From positions 44,081-108,080 of the forward strand of contig CAJUFL010000006.1 of assembly GCA_910585605.1 (NCBI GenBank): DNA of 64,000 bases, read 5' to 3'. A program made the translations under genes and the position numbers. The notes under the pieces were generated by a model. That model ran no database searches. It was given only the letters and a program-made list of their open reading frames with translations, and was not told where the DNA came from. Shown one piece after another: positions 8,776 through 16,965 of the stretch (positions are counted from its first letter, which is position 1; every line of letters starts with the position of its first letter). The DNA comes from an uncultured Lachnospiraceae bacterium (GTDB lineage: Bacteria > Bacillota > Clostridia > Lachnospirales > Lachnospiraceae).

Positions 8776-10158
8776 TTACATCTGTAGCAGCTTCCTTAAT
8801 CGTTCTACTCCATCCGTCAGAACTTCTACAGATGGAGGAGTTGTTACGGAAATCCGAACTGTTTTTTCGGGTACCTTGTTTCCTACGGAAAAACGCTCCG
8901 CTCCGTAAACTTCTACACCTGCCTGTTTTGCACAGATTTCAAAGCTTTTCCCTGTAAAATATTGAGGTAATTGTATATATCGGAGTGGTGCTGTCAGTTC
9001 GCTTGACATAACAAATCCATCCAATATTCTATTGACGATAAGATTTCGTTCCATAATACCTTTTTTACGTTCAGCAATGATTTCGTCAGCAGCACCATCT
9101 TCAATCAAGGCAGCAGATACTGTTGCAAGTAGTGGTGAAATAGAAATATTCATGGAATATAATGCTGTCACCAGCTTTTCATGAAATTTATCAGGGACAT
9201 GAATAAACGCTGTTCTAAGTCCTGGTGAAACAGTTTTTGAAAGGCTTGATATGTAAACCACCTGCTCTGGTGCAAAACTTGCAATAGGGGGCATCGGATC
9301 TTTCTCCAAAAGGTTATTAATGCCATCTTCTATAACAAGCAGATTCTCCTCATCGGCCACCCTTGCAATCATTTTTCTGGTTTCAAGAGACATAATATGT
9401 GCTGTTGGATTCTGATAATCGGGTATGACATAAAGACCTTTTATATTTTCATTTTGCAGTGCATAGCGGATTCCCTCTTCTGTCATTTCATTGTTATAAC
9501 TCCTGACAGGTAATAAATGGATTCCAAATAACTTTGCTGCTGTTTTCACTCCAGGATAAGTCATTGGCTCTGTTCCAATTTTGTCACCGGATTCAAAAAA
9601 GGCTCCTAAAGCAGCCGTAAGCGCATTTTGTCCTCCTGCTGCCGGAACAATATGTTCAATATCCGTATAAAATCCCGATTTTTGCAACCATGTTACACCC
9701 GCCTTACGCTGTCTTTTTGTCCCTTCAGGTATTCCATAAGAAAACAAATTCAAAGCATCCGGTTTCTTCATCAGACTTTCCGTATATTGCCTCACCTTTA
9801 AATTACTTGTTACAAAAGGAACAATTGCTCCCATCTCAATGATATGCGAATCTTCTTTTCCACAAAGCAGCACTGTCTCAGCGTCGGCATCAGAAGAAAC
9901 ATAAGTACCGTTGCCAACAGAAGCTGAAAGTAAGCCTTTTTGTTCGCACAATTTATAAACTTTAGATATTGTACTCAAATTTAAATCCAAAAAATCAGCA
10001 AGTTCCCGCTGTGGTGGCAGTTTTGTTCCTGCTTTCAGTTTTCCGCTTTTAATATCGTCTTCTAATAATTCTGCCAATGCTATATATTTAGGACCCCTTA
10101 TATTACTTAAATCAGGTTTCCAACTCATAGGATAATTCTCAAATGAATTTACTGACAT
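8776..10158 (-). CDS. MocR-type GntR regulator with aminotransferase domain
   Basis: About 460 aa. The ATG at 10158 is preferred over an upstream in-frame start because AAGGGATG precedes it. Residues 30-100 form a GntR winged helix (LKAGTKLPPQRELADFLDLN, STISKVYKLCEQKG). The rest is a fold-type I PLP domain with PAAGGQNALTAAL, the substrate loop IPDYQNPTAH and the lysine motif SSLSKTVSPGLR. MocR proteins sense PLP or amino compounds and usually control a neighbouring gene. Here the divergent neighbour is an aminotransferase, its likely target. Confidence 0.93.
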   Translation of the reverse strand: MSVNSFENYPMSWKPDLSNIRGPKYIALAELLEDDIKSGKLKAGTKLPPQRELADFLDLNLSTISKVYKLCEQKGLLSASVGNGTYVSSDADAETVLLCGKEDSHIIEMGAIVPFVTSNLKVRQYTESLMKKPDALNLFSYGIPEGTKRQRKAGVTWLQKSGFYTDIEHIVPAAGGQNALTAALGAFFESGDKIGTEPMTYPGVKTAAKLFGIHLLPVRSYNNEMTEEGIRYALQNENIKGLYVIPDYQNPTAHIMSLETRKMIARVADEENLLVIEDGINNLLEKDPMPPIASFAPEQVVYISSLSKTVSPGLRTAFIHVPDKFHEKLVTALYSMNISISPLLATVSAALIEDGAADEIIAERKKGIMERNLIVNRILDGFVMSSELTAPLRYIQLPQYFTGKSFEICAKQAGVEVYGAERFSVGNKVPEKTVRISVTTPPSVEVLTDGVERLRKLLQM

Positions 10159-10183
10159 AATATCATCCCTTGTCTTTCTGTTT

Positions 10184-10380
10184 ACAATGATAAAATTATA
10201 ACAGTTCAACTATATAAATCTCAACCCTGTTTTGTTACATCTCGATTTGGGCAGACTGCCCTATAGAAACAAATGAACAATATGGCTTTTGTGGACAAGC
10301 TTCCATAGTCATATTGCACAATTATTCCTGCATGACTGAACTGTTATATTAAATTGTCTGCCATACAATTTTATCATTGT
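10184..10380. promoter_or_regulatory. long split inverted repeat between regulator and aminotransferase
   Basis: The left arm at 10184-10208 consists of ACAATGATAAAATT followed by ATAACAGTTCA. It recurs inverted at 10337-10380, where the same two blocks are separated by about 19 extra bases. The arms lie about 128 bp apart in the divergent intergenic region, and the left arm overlaps the -10 of the regulator promoter. Symmetry and position fit paired operators controlling both directions; a relic of a small mobile element is the alternative. Confidence 0.55.
10195..10224 (-). promoter_or_regulatory. sigma-A promoter of the MocR-type regulator
   Basis: TTGAGA, 18 bp, TATAAT on the minus strand, 37 bp upstream of the chosen ATG. 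The -10 lies inside the left arm of the inverted repeat, so a protein bound there would autoregulate. Confidence 0.55.
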
Positions 10381-10411
10381 TTTCTTTTAGATTCAAGATT
10401 ACAATTAAATA

Positions 10412-10437
10412 CAAATTCTTTTGTTCAAAAGAATTTG
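10412..10437. promoter_or_regulatory. 26-bp perfect palindrome upstream of the aminotransferase gene
   Basis: CAAATTCTTTT-GTTC-AAAAGAATTTG, 11-bp arms with a four-base loop, 65 bp before the aminotransferase ATG. It could be a second operator or a 5' UTR hairpin. Confidence 0.45.
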
Positions 10438-10501
10438 CTGCAATAGTCTGACTTAATGAAACATAAGGTACAAAATATTAAATGAATTGAGGTATAGAGT
10501 T

Positions 10502-11689
10502 ATGAATACAGAAAATTTATTATCTGAAGGTATAAAATCAACTCCACCATCTTTTGTCAGAGGTATCTTAAAAGCCGCTTCTGATCCAAGTGTGATTTCT
10601 TTCGCCGGTGGTCTTCCCAACCCGATTTCTTTTCCACAGGAGGAACTTTTAAAATCTATGGAACACATTGTGAAAACTTACGGAAGTAATGTATTCCAAT
10701 ATTCGATCACTGCCGGATTGCCGGAACTCAGACAGTATATTGCGGATAGATACAACCGGAATTTTGGTCTTAATCTTACCATAGACAATATTATCATTAC
10801 GACCGGCTCTCAGCAGGCTCTTGACCTTATCGGAAAGGTTCTGCTTGATAAAGGGGATGGAATAATTGTAGAGAAACCGACTTATCTTGCCGCAATACAG
10901 GCATTTTCCATGCAGCAGCCGGTATTTTATCCGGTTGAATTGACAGAAGAAGGTATGAATCCCGAACAGCTTGTAAAAGCATTACAGAATCCTGTTAAAT
11001 TCATCTACGCAATTCCTGATTTTCAAAATCCAACCGGACTCACTTATTCCGCCAAAAATCGGCAACTCATTTATGAAATTCTGAAAGACCGTAATGTTGT
11101 TTTAATTGAGGATGATCCTTATGGTGAATTACGTTTTGATGGTGAACATCTGCCTTATATCGGTGCCGGAAAGCTGTCCAACAGTATTGTTCTTGGAACT
11201 TTTTCAAAAACGGTTACTCCGGGAATGCGTACAGGTTTTCTTATTTCTGAAAATGAAGAACTGCTAAAAAATATATCCATTGCAAAAGAAGCAAGCGACC
11301 TGCATACAAATATCTTTTCTCAGTATTTAATTTGGGATTATCTGAAAAATAACGATTTGGATATACATATTGCAAAGATAAAGGCTCTGTATAAAAAACA
11401 GGCACAGGCGATGATAAGTGCTATGGATAAATATTTTCCATCTACAGTGAAGTACACGAAACCACACGGCGGTATGTTTTTATGGGTTACCCTCCCCGAG
11501 GAAGTAAGCGCCATATCCTTGTTTCCAAAGGCTTTGGAGAAAAAAGTTGCGTTTGTTCCGGGAGACCCTTTCTATATCGGAATCAAAAACTCCAACACAA
11601 TGCGTCTTAACTACACCAATGCAGATTGTACAACCATTGAGGAAGGGATTCACAGATTAGGGGATTTATTAAAAGAACTGCAAATATAA
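10502..11689 (+). CDS. PLP-dependent aminotransferase, class I/II (MocR partner)
   Basis: 395 aa from the ATG at 10502, with GAGG upstream; an in-frame TTG 15 bases earlier is unlikely. Close to the 2-aminoadipate/aromatic aminotransferase group: ISFAGGLPNPISFP near the N-terminus, TTGSQQALDLIGKVLLDKGD, AIPDFQNPTGLTYS, the acidic PLP contact EDDPYGEL, and the catalytic lysine in LGTFSKTVTPGMRTG. It is cytosolic and transfers amino groups from an amino acid to 2-oxoglutarate; exact substrate is not determinable. It shares the fold of the divergent regulator without the DNA-binding domain. Confidence 0.93.
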   Translation: MNTENLLSEGIKSTPPSFVRGILKAASDPSVISFAGGLPNPISFPQEELLKSMEHIVKTYGSNVFQYSITAGLPELRQYIADRYNRNFGLNLTIDNIIITTGSQQALDLIGKVLLDKGDGIIVEKPTYLAAIQAFSMQQPVFYPVELTEEGMNPEQLVKALQNPVKFIYAIPDFQNPTGLTYSAKNRQLIYEILKDRNVVLIEDDPYGELRFDGEHLPYIGAGKLSNSIVLGTFSKTVTPGMRTGFLISENEELLKNISIAKEASDLHTNIFSQYLIWDYLKNNDLDIHIAKIKALYKKQAQAMISAMDKYFPSTVKYTKPHGGMFLWVTLPEEVSAISLFPKALEKKVAFVPGDPFYIGIKNSNTMRLNYTNADCTTIEEGIHRLGDLLKELQI

Positions 11690-11727
11690 TTGATTTGTTT
11701 GTCAAATTATCTTTTACATGTGTTTTT

Positions 11728-12213
11728 TCAGATTCTAAACATTTCCCTGCAAAGCTTTCTCCCGCTTGCCGTTTTGAAAATCCTTTCACAGATACTCCTG
11801 ATCGTTGCTTTGGGCAGATTATCTTCGTAAAGATTTACCAGAAAATCTGCCTCTACCAGAATTTGATAGTCTATTCCTTCTATATCCGTATAGGTATGAT
11901 GATGTCCCACCAGATAACACACACGTTCTATGACTTCTGTCTGATAGCCGAGACGTCCCAGTAATTTTTCTGCCACTCCCGGCCCTTCTTTTTCCTGAAG
12001 CTTTCCCTCACAGGAGCCATATTTTTTCTCACATTTTTTGATTCCGATATCATGTACAATTGCTGCTGTTTCCAGAATAAAAAAAGTTTTTTCATCTAAT
12101 CCCTCTAACATTCCGATGGTTCTGGAAAAATCATGTACCTTTATAAAATGCTGAATTCTCTTTGGGTCACCGCTGTAATACCGAATCATTTCTGCTATCA
12201 GTAAAGCTGTCAT
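11728..12213 (-). CDS. HD-domain phosphohydrolase-like protein
   Basis: 161 aa from the ATG at 12213, which has GGAGG eight bases upstream. It contains the HD signature: H of KVHDFSRTIG, HD in ETAAIVHDIGIKKCEKKYG, and the downstream histidines of VGHHHTYTDIEGIDYQIL with aspartate in LVEADFLVN. These residues bind divalent metal in phosphohydrolases. The substrate is unknown; small stand-alone HD proteins often act on nucleotides. A small ORF precedes it by about 50 bp, and the plus-strand aminotransferase converges on it. Confidence 0.9.
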   Translation of the reverse strand: MTALLIAEMIRYYSGDPKRIQHFIKVHDFSRTIGMLEGLDEKTFFILETAAIVHDIGIKKCEKKYGSCEGKLQEKEGPGVAEKLLGRLGYQTEVIERVCYLVGHHHTYTDIEGIDYQILVEADFLVNLYEDNLPKATIRSICERIFKTASGRKLCREMFRI

Positions 12214-12262
12214 CTCTCTTTCCTCCATCTCTTGAAAAATTGATTACTTTCTTACCCATAAT

Positions 12263-12430
12263 CTACTTGACAGTACCTTCCGTAATTCCGCCAATAATTT
12301 TCCTTGTCGGAATCCCCAGCCGTTCAAACTCTTCTAAAATCAAATCTGCATCAATATCGTTGCTGATACAATAGCAAACCACACTAAATAAGATTGTATT
12401 TAGTTTTCTTTTCTGATTAAACTTTTTCAT
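12263..12430 (-). CDS. small protein of unknown function (55 aa)
   Basis: Short ORF with GAGGG just before ATG, reading MKKFNQKRKLNTILFSVVCY, then CISNDIDADLILEEFERLGI and PTRKIIGGITEGTVK. A basic N-terminus is followed by a short hydrophobic stretch, then an acidic helix. It lies between the VWA gene and the HD gene on the same strand, fitting one transcription unit. No family recognised; supported by position, start signal and protein-like composition. Confidence 0.5.
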   Translation of the reverse strand: MKKFNQKRKLNTILFSVVCYCISNDIDADLILEEFERLGIPTRKIIGGITEGTVK

Positions 12431-12472
12431 TTTCCCTCTTTAGTATAAATAATCTATAACAACCTTAATGAT

Positions 12473-13672
12473 TCACTTATTCTTTAATAAATACGTAATC
12501 GCTTCTTTCAGTCCATCCACTGATAACGTATACATATGAAACAGCTTGGAAAGCTTGTCTTCCGACTCCATCCAATGCATTCTGGTTAATTCCTTGTGAT
12601 ATCTTGGGTTCATCCAGACACACTTCTTATATTTGCTATTTAGCAGCTGACACCATTCATAACCGGAGTGTCCATCATTAGGACCTCTGTAATTCCCATT
12701 GGGGTCCAATAATTCTTCCGGTGCCATCTGGGCATCCCCTACGATGATCACTTTATAATCCTTATCATAATGTTTAAACAGATAATCCAAATCTACCCAG
12801 TCCCCTACTTCGCACTCTGCCGTCTTATACACCTTGGAATAGATGCAATTATGAAAGTAATAGGTTTTCACATCCTTAAAATGGTTTGCCTTATGGACTG
12901 CCTGAAACAGCTCATTACAAAGTTCCATAAATGGTATCATTGTACCGCCACAGTCAAATAATAAAAGAAGCTTTACCGTATTCTTTCTCGGACGGTCAAA
13001 TTCCAGCTGTAGATATCCACCGTTATCGCAGGTTTTTTCTATCGTTTTATCAATATCCAGCTCTGTTTTCGGTACATCCAGCCTTGAAGAATATTGACGA
13101 AGCCTTCTGAATGCCACCTGATATTGGCGCATATTCAATACCCTGTCATTACGGAAATCCTGATATTTCCGCTCCCCCATTACCTGAAAAGCACTCTGCA
13201 TGCCACCCTGTTCTCCTACACGGATACCACCCACATTTCGTCCATGGTGACCGAAAGCAGAGCCCCCGGATGTACCAATCCAGTGATTTCCTCCGTTATG
13301 TTCGGAATTCTGTTCAGAAATACGTTCCCTGAACATTCTCTTTACTTCATCTGCATTCCGTTGCTGGTTAAAGGAATATAACTCCTGATTCTGTTTGTCA
13401 AATTCCATATCGTCACCTTTATCCAGCCATTTCCGAAGTTCTTCTGATAATTCGTTCTCGGATTGGATATCATGAAAAAATTCCATAAATGCCATATCAT
13501 ATTTATCATAGTCTGATTCCGATTTCACTAAAATCATACGGCTGATATAGTAAAAGTTCGAAAAATCAGAACCGATCAATCCCTTATCCAGAGCCTCCAT
13601 CAATGTGAGCCACTCTGTCATGGAGACATCCAGTCCCTTTGCTTTTAACGTATAAAAAAATTCAAGAAACAT
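12473..13672 (-). CDS. VWA domain protein, CoxE-like
   Basis: 399 aa. The first 100 residues (FLEFFYTLKAKGLDVSMTEW... ALDKGLIG) match the N-terminal region of CoxE-like VWA proteins. A linker rich in Gln, Gly and Arg follows at about 110-180. The C-terminal half is a von Willebrand A-like fold with LLLLFDCGGTMIPF, a variant MIDAS (usually DxSxS, here DCGGT), and VIIVGDAQMAPEEL. Such proteins work with MoxR AAA+ ATPases as chaperones that insert cofactors or remodel partner complexes. The MoxR gene lies immediately upstream. Confidence 0.88.
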   Translation of the reverse strand: MFLEFFYTLKAKGLDVSMTEWLTLMEALDKGLIGSDFSNFYYISRMILVKSESDYDKYDMAFMEFFHDIQSENELSEELRKWLDKGDDMEFDKQNQELYSFNQQRNADEVKRMFRERISEQNSEHNGGNHWIGTSGGSAFGHHGRNVGGIRVGEQGGMQSAFQVMGERKYQDFRNDRVLNMRQYQVAFRRLRQYSSRLDVPKTELDIDKTIEKTCDNGGYLQLEFDRPRKNTVKLLLLFDCGGTMIPFMELCNELFQAVHKANHFKDVKTYYFHNCIYSKVYKTAECEVGDWVDLDYLFKHYDKDYKVIIVGDAQMAPEELLDPNGNYRGPNDGHSGYEWCQLLNSKYKKCVWMNPRYHKELTRMHWMESEDKLSKLFHMYTLSVDGLKEAITYLLKNK

Positions 13673-13754
13673 AAATTACTCCTACCGTTAATATCGGACA
13701 TTCAGCTAACCGCATGAAACATCCACCTGAATAAACGCTCTCTTTTTTGCCACA

Positions 13755-14570
13755 TTAATAGAGCTTTGCCTTATTTACCGCCTCTAAATCTTCATCCTTT
13801 TTGAGAAGAACGCCAAGGAACGGAAGCTTCTCCCGCAAGTGCTCTGAATCAATGCCACTGATCAAAAGGGCACGAATCCAGTCTATTAATTCTGAGGTAC
13901 TCGGCTTTTTCCTGACATCCCTTACGGAACGAATCCAGTAAAATGTATCTAATGCATTTTTCAATACATTTTCCTCCAGATTTTCAAAATGTGCATGAAT
14001 AATCTCCGTCATCTGTTCTCTGTCAGGAAACGTAATATAATGAAAAATACATCTTCTAAGGAAAGCATCCGGAAGTTCTTTTTCCGCATTGGAAGTAATA
14101 ATAACAATAGGACGTTCATTTGCTTTGATAGTCTCCTTTGTTTCATGGATATAAAATTCCATTTTATCAAGCTCCCACAAAAGATCATTCGGAAATTCCA
14201 GATCAGCCTTATCAATCTCATCAATCAGTAAAATAACCTGTTTTTCTGATCGAAAGGCCTCTCCTAACTTTCCAAGCTTAATATAATGTGCGATATCATC
14301 TACCCCTTCTTCTCCAAACTGGGAATCATAAAGCCTTTGTATCGTATCATACACATACAATCCATCCTGTGCTTTAGTCGTAGATTTGATATTCCAGATC
14401 AATAATTCCTTATCCATGGACTGACTGATTGCCTCTGCCAGCATAGTTTTTCCGGTTCCCGGCTCTCCTTTGATCAAAAGCGGTTTTTGCAAAGCTACTG
14501 CCACATCTACTGCTGCCATCAGCTCTTCACTTGCCACATAATCTTTACTTCCTGTAAATTTTGCTTCCAT
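13755..14570 (-). CDS. MoxR-family AAA+ ATPase
   Basis: 271 aa. Walker A GEPGTGKTMLAEAISQS near residue 36, Walker B VILLIDEIDKADLEFPNDLL near 112, sensor 1 IVIITSNAEKELPDAFLRRC near 155 with the arginine finger, and an AAA lid domain to the C-terminus. GAGGAG precedes the ATG. MoxR ATPases couple ATP hydrolysis to remodelling of a target together with a VWA protein, here the next gene. Upstream 250 bp hold no gene, so it probably heads the unit MoxR - VWA - small ORF - HD. Confidence 0.93.
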   Translation of the reverse strand: MEAKFTGSKDYVASEELMAAVDVAVALQKPLLIKGEPGTGKTMLAEAISQSMDKELLIWNIKSTTKAQDGLYVYDTIQRLYDSQFGEEGVDDIAHYIKLGKLGEAFRSEKQVILLIDEIDKADLEFPNDLLWELDKMEFYIHETKETIKANERPIVIITSNAEKELPDAFLRRCIFHYITFPDREQMTEIIHAHFENLEENVLKNALDTFYWIRSVRDVRKKPSTSELIDWIRALLISGIDSEHLREKLPFLGVLLKKDEDLEAVNKAKLY

Positions 14571-14777
14571 AACTGCCTCTCCTCATCGCAATTTAATTCC
14601 CGCAAGCATCGAGCCAAGTGAACATGCTTACATGTACATTTGACAATTGCCCCAAGGATCACATACCCCTTTGCTTACAACGGGATTGTTGACTATATTA
14701 TTAAAATATCTAAATATAAATGCATTTCTGAAACCATCATACATTTCCGTATATATTCCAAAAATTTCAGATTATAG

Positions 14778-14817
14778 CCAAGTGTCTTGCCTAATTTTCA
14801 ACGAGACAAGTCACTGG
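14778..14817 (-). terminator. terminator-like hairpin after proA
   Basis: CCAAGTGTCTTG pairs with CAAGTCACTGG with one bulge and one mismatch, beginning seven bases after the proA stop. The loop contains a motif (CTAATTTTCAACG) also found after rpsU and pdp. There is no clear U-tract, so termination strength is uncertain. Confidence 0.45.
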
Positions 14818-14824
14818 TCCATGA

Positions 14825-16069
14825 TTACGGTCTGATCTGCCCGCTTCCATAAATAATATATTTGGTCGTGGTAAGTGCCTCTAACCCCATCGGTCCTCTT
14901 GCATGCAGCTTCTGAGTACTGATGCCGATTTCTGCACCAAAACCAAATTCAAAGCCATCCGTATATCTTGTAGATGCATTTACATACACCGCCGCAGAAT
15001 CAATCTCATTAAGAAATCTTTGTGCATTATCATAGTCCTTTGTTACAATTGTCTCTGAATGTCCAGTAGAATTTTGATTGATATGGTCAATGGCATCATC
15101 AATGGACTCCACTACCTTGACAGAGATAATCTTATCCAGATATTCCGCTGCATAGTCTTTATCCGTAGCAGGAATCACAGTGTTATCAAAGGATTGCATT
15201 ATATCATCTCCACGCACTTCGCACTGGTTCTCCTTTAACATTGCCAGCAGCTTCGGTGCTGCCTCTTTTGCAATATCCTTATGAATCACCAGCGATTCAC
15301 AGGTATTGCAAACACCCAGACGCTGTAACTTTGCATTTTTTACAATATCAACAGCCATTTCCACATCGGCAGATGCATCAATATACACATGACAGTTTCC
15401 GGTTCCTGTCTCAATTACCGGAACGGTAGCATTTTGTACTACAGTCTGAATCAGTCCTGCACCGCCTCTCGGAATCAGTACATCAATGTAATCGTTTAAT
15501 TTCATCATTTTTGCTGCTGTTTCCCTGCTGGTATCCTCTAATAAAAATACCGCATCCGGCGTAACATGATTTTCTTCCAACGATTGTTTGATAATCTCCA
15601 CAAATGCAATATTGGAATAAATAGCATCCGAACCGCCGCGAAGAATCACAGCATTACTGGTTTTAAAACAAAGGGAAAATGCATCTACTGTCACATTGGG
15701 ACGAGATTCATAAATCATGCCGATCACACCAAGAGGAACTCTTTTTTTACCGATCATCAATCCGTTCGGTCTTTCTTTCATGGAAAGAACTTCTCCCACC
15801 GGGTCCTCCAGTGCTGCTACCTGCCAGACACCTTCTGCAATCCCTTCTATCCGTTCTTTTGTAAGACGCAGACGGTCTAATAGAGACTCCGGCATATTGT
15901 TTGCCTTTCCGTTTTCTATATCTTTTTGGTTAGCCGCCAATATCCTTTCGGTATTATTTATCAAATTAGCGGCAACTGTAACCAGACAGGCATTTTTAAC
16001 CGGTTTTGATAATTTTATCAGATTTCTGGATGCCTCTTTTGCCAATTGTCCCATTTTTTCCAATTCCAT
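14825..16069 (-). CDS. proA: gamma-glutamyl phosphate reductase
   Basis: 414 aa from the ATG at 16069, with AAGGAG eight bases upstream. ProA reduces glutamyl-5-phosphate with NADPH to glutamate semialdehyde in proline synthesis. Seen: RVPLGVIGMIYESRPNVTVD, LRGGSDAIYSN, DVLIPRGGAGLI, and the catalytic-cysteine region GVCNTCESLVIH, then VNASTRYTDGFEFGFGAEIG. Length fits the family. The partner kinase gene proB is not next to it; the upstream neighbour is 5-formyl-THF cyclo-ligase, 18 bp away. Confidence 0.97.
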   Translation of the reverse strand: MELEKMGQLAKEASRNLIKLSKPVKNACLVTVAANLINNTERILAANQKDIENGKANNMPESLLDRLRLTKERIEGIAEGVWQVAALEDPVGEVLSMKERPNGLMIGKKRVPLGVIGMIYESRPNVTVDAFSLCFKTSNAVILRGGSDAIYSNIAFVEIIKQSLEENHVTPDAVFLLEDTSRETAAKMMKLNDYIDVLIPRGGAGLIQTVVQNATVPVIETGTGNCHVYIDASADVEMAVDIVKNAKLQRLGVCNTCESLVIHKDIAKEAAPKLLAMLKENQCEVRGDDIMQSFDNTVIPATDKDYAAEYLDKIISVKVVESIDDAIDHINQNSTGHSETIVTKDYDNAQRFLNEIDSAAVYVNASTRYTDGFEFGFGAEIGISTQKLHARGPMGLEALTTTKYIIYGSGQIRP

Positions 16070-16087
16070 ATGTAACACTCCTTTTCA

Positions 16088-16645
16088 TCAAAATATTTCT
16101 TTTTCCGTAATAATGTAATCAGGCAGAATATCATGCTCTTCCCACGGCAAATTTTCTTCTATAATCTGGAAAGCATAACAAAGTGCCGCTGTTATATGCT
16201 CTGTGTGTCCGGCAAGATATCTGTCGTAATATCCCCCTCCATAGCCAATCCTGTGTTTTTTTCTGTCAAACACCAGCCCTGGCATCAAAATCACCGCTTT
16301 TTCCTTTAAAATACGTGTTTCCGATTCCAATATAGGTTCTTCAATTCCATAAGTTCCTATTCTCCATTCGGTATCTCCCGCCACTTCATAAAATTCAATT
16401 GTTTTATGAGCCTCATCCGTAACAGGCATAAAAACCCGTTTCCCATCAGATAATGCCTGTTTCATAATAAACCCGCAGGATACTTCATTCCGAAACGCAT
16501 TATATAGGCAAAGATTCCTGCACTCTCTATAAAAAATACTGTCCAGCAGCCTTTTTGTTATTTCCTCGGAACAGGATTGTATTTCATGAGCAGTAAGGCA
16601 ATTTCTTTTCTCTGTCATATGTTTTCGTAACATTCTTTTATCCAA
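16088..16645 (-). CDS. 5-formyltetrahydrofolate cyclo-ligase
   Basis: 185 aa. It converts 5-formyl-THF to 5,10-methenyl-THF with ATP, returning a storage folate to one-carbon metabolism. The N-terminal basic helix RMLRKHMTEKRNCL, KRVFMPVT, VILMPGLVFDRKKHRIGYGG and GGYYDRYLAG are characteristic of the family. It lies between UPF0291 and proA on the same strand with short gaps, so probably shares a transcript with them. Confidence 0.95.
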   Translation of the reverse strand: MDKRMLRKHMTEKRNCLTAHEIQSCSEEITKRLLDSIFYRECRNLCLYNAFRNEVSCGFIMKQALSDGKRVFMPVTDEAHKTIEFYEVAGDTEWRIGTYGIEEPILESETRILKEKAVILMPGLVFDRKKHRIGYGGGYYDRYLAGHTEHITAALCYAFQIIEENLPWEEHDILPDYIITEKEIF

Positions 16646-16696
16646 TAAAAACCCTCCCGATTCCGTTTTTATCCTCTGACTATCAATACTATTCTG

Positions 16697-16930
16697 TTAT
16701 GGCTGTACATCCGTACTTTCATTCCGTTCCCTCACCATCTTAAGCGGCGTTATGGTTCCGTCCGGATTCTTAATGCTTACATTATCCAGCGTTGCACGCA
16801 TATTATTTCGGATAGCACTTAAGTACTCCTGCCTCAGCATCTGCTGTTCGTTTTTCTCTTCATCCGTCAGCCCTTCTGCTTTGGATTTATGATATAATTC
16901 ATTAATTCTTGCTATTTTTTGTTCTGTCAT
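16697..16930 (-). CDS. DUF896 / UPF0291 family protein
   Basis: 77 aa from the ATG at 16930, with AAAGGA upstream. Contains the family pattern KIARINELYHKSKAEGLTDE and EQQMLRQEYLSAIRNNMRAT, a two-helix bundle. Bacillus relatives (YnzC/YneN group) are small, with YneA-locus associations but no assigned biochemical activity. It sits between a flavoprotein and the folate ligase gene. Confidence 0.93.
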   Translation of the reverse strand: MTEQKIARINELYHKSKAEGLTDEEKNEQQMLRQEYLSAIRNNMRATLDNVSIKNPDGTITPLKMVRERNESTDVQP

Positions 16931-16965
16931 TTTATTTTTATCCTTTCTACACCTGTCGCCGTCAG

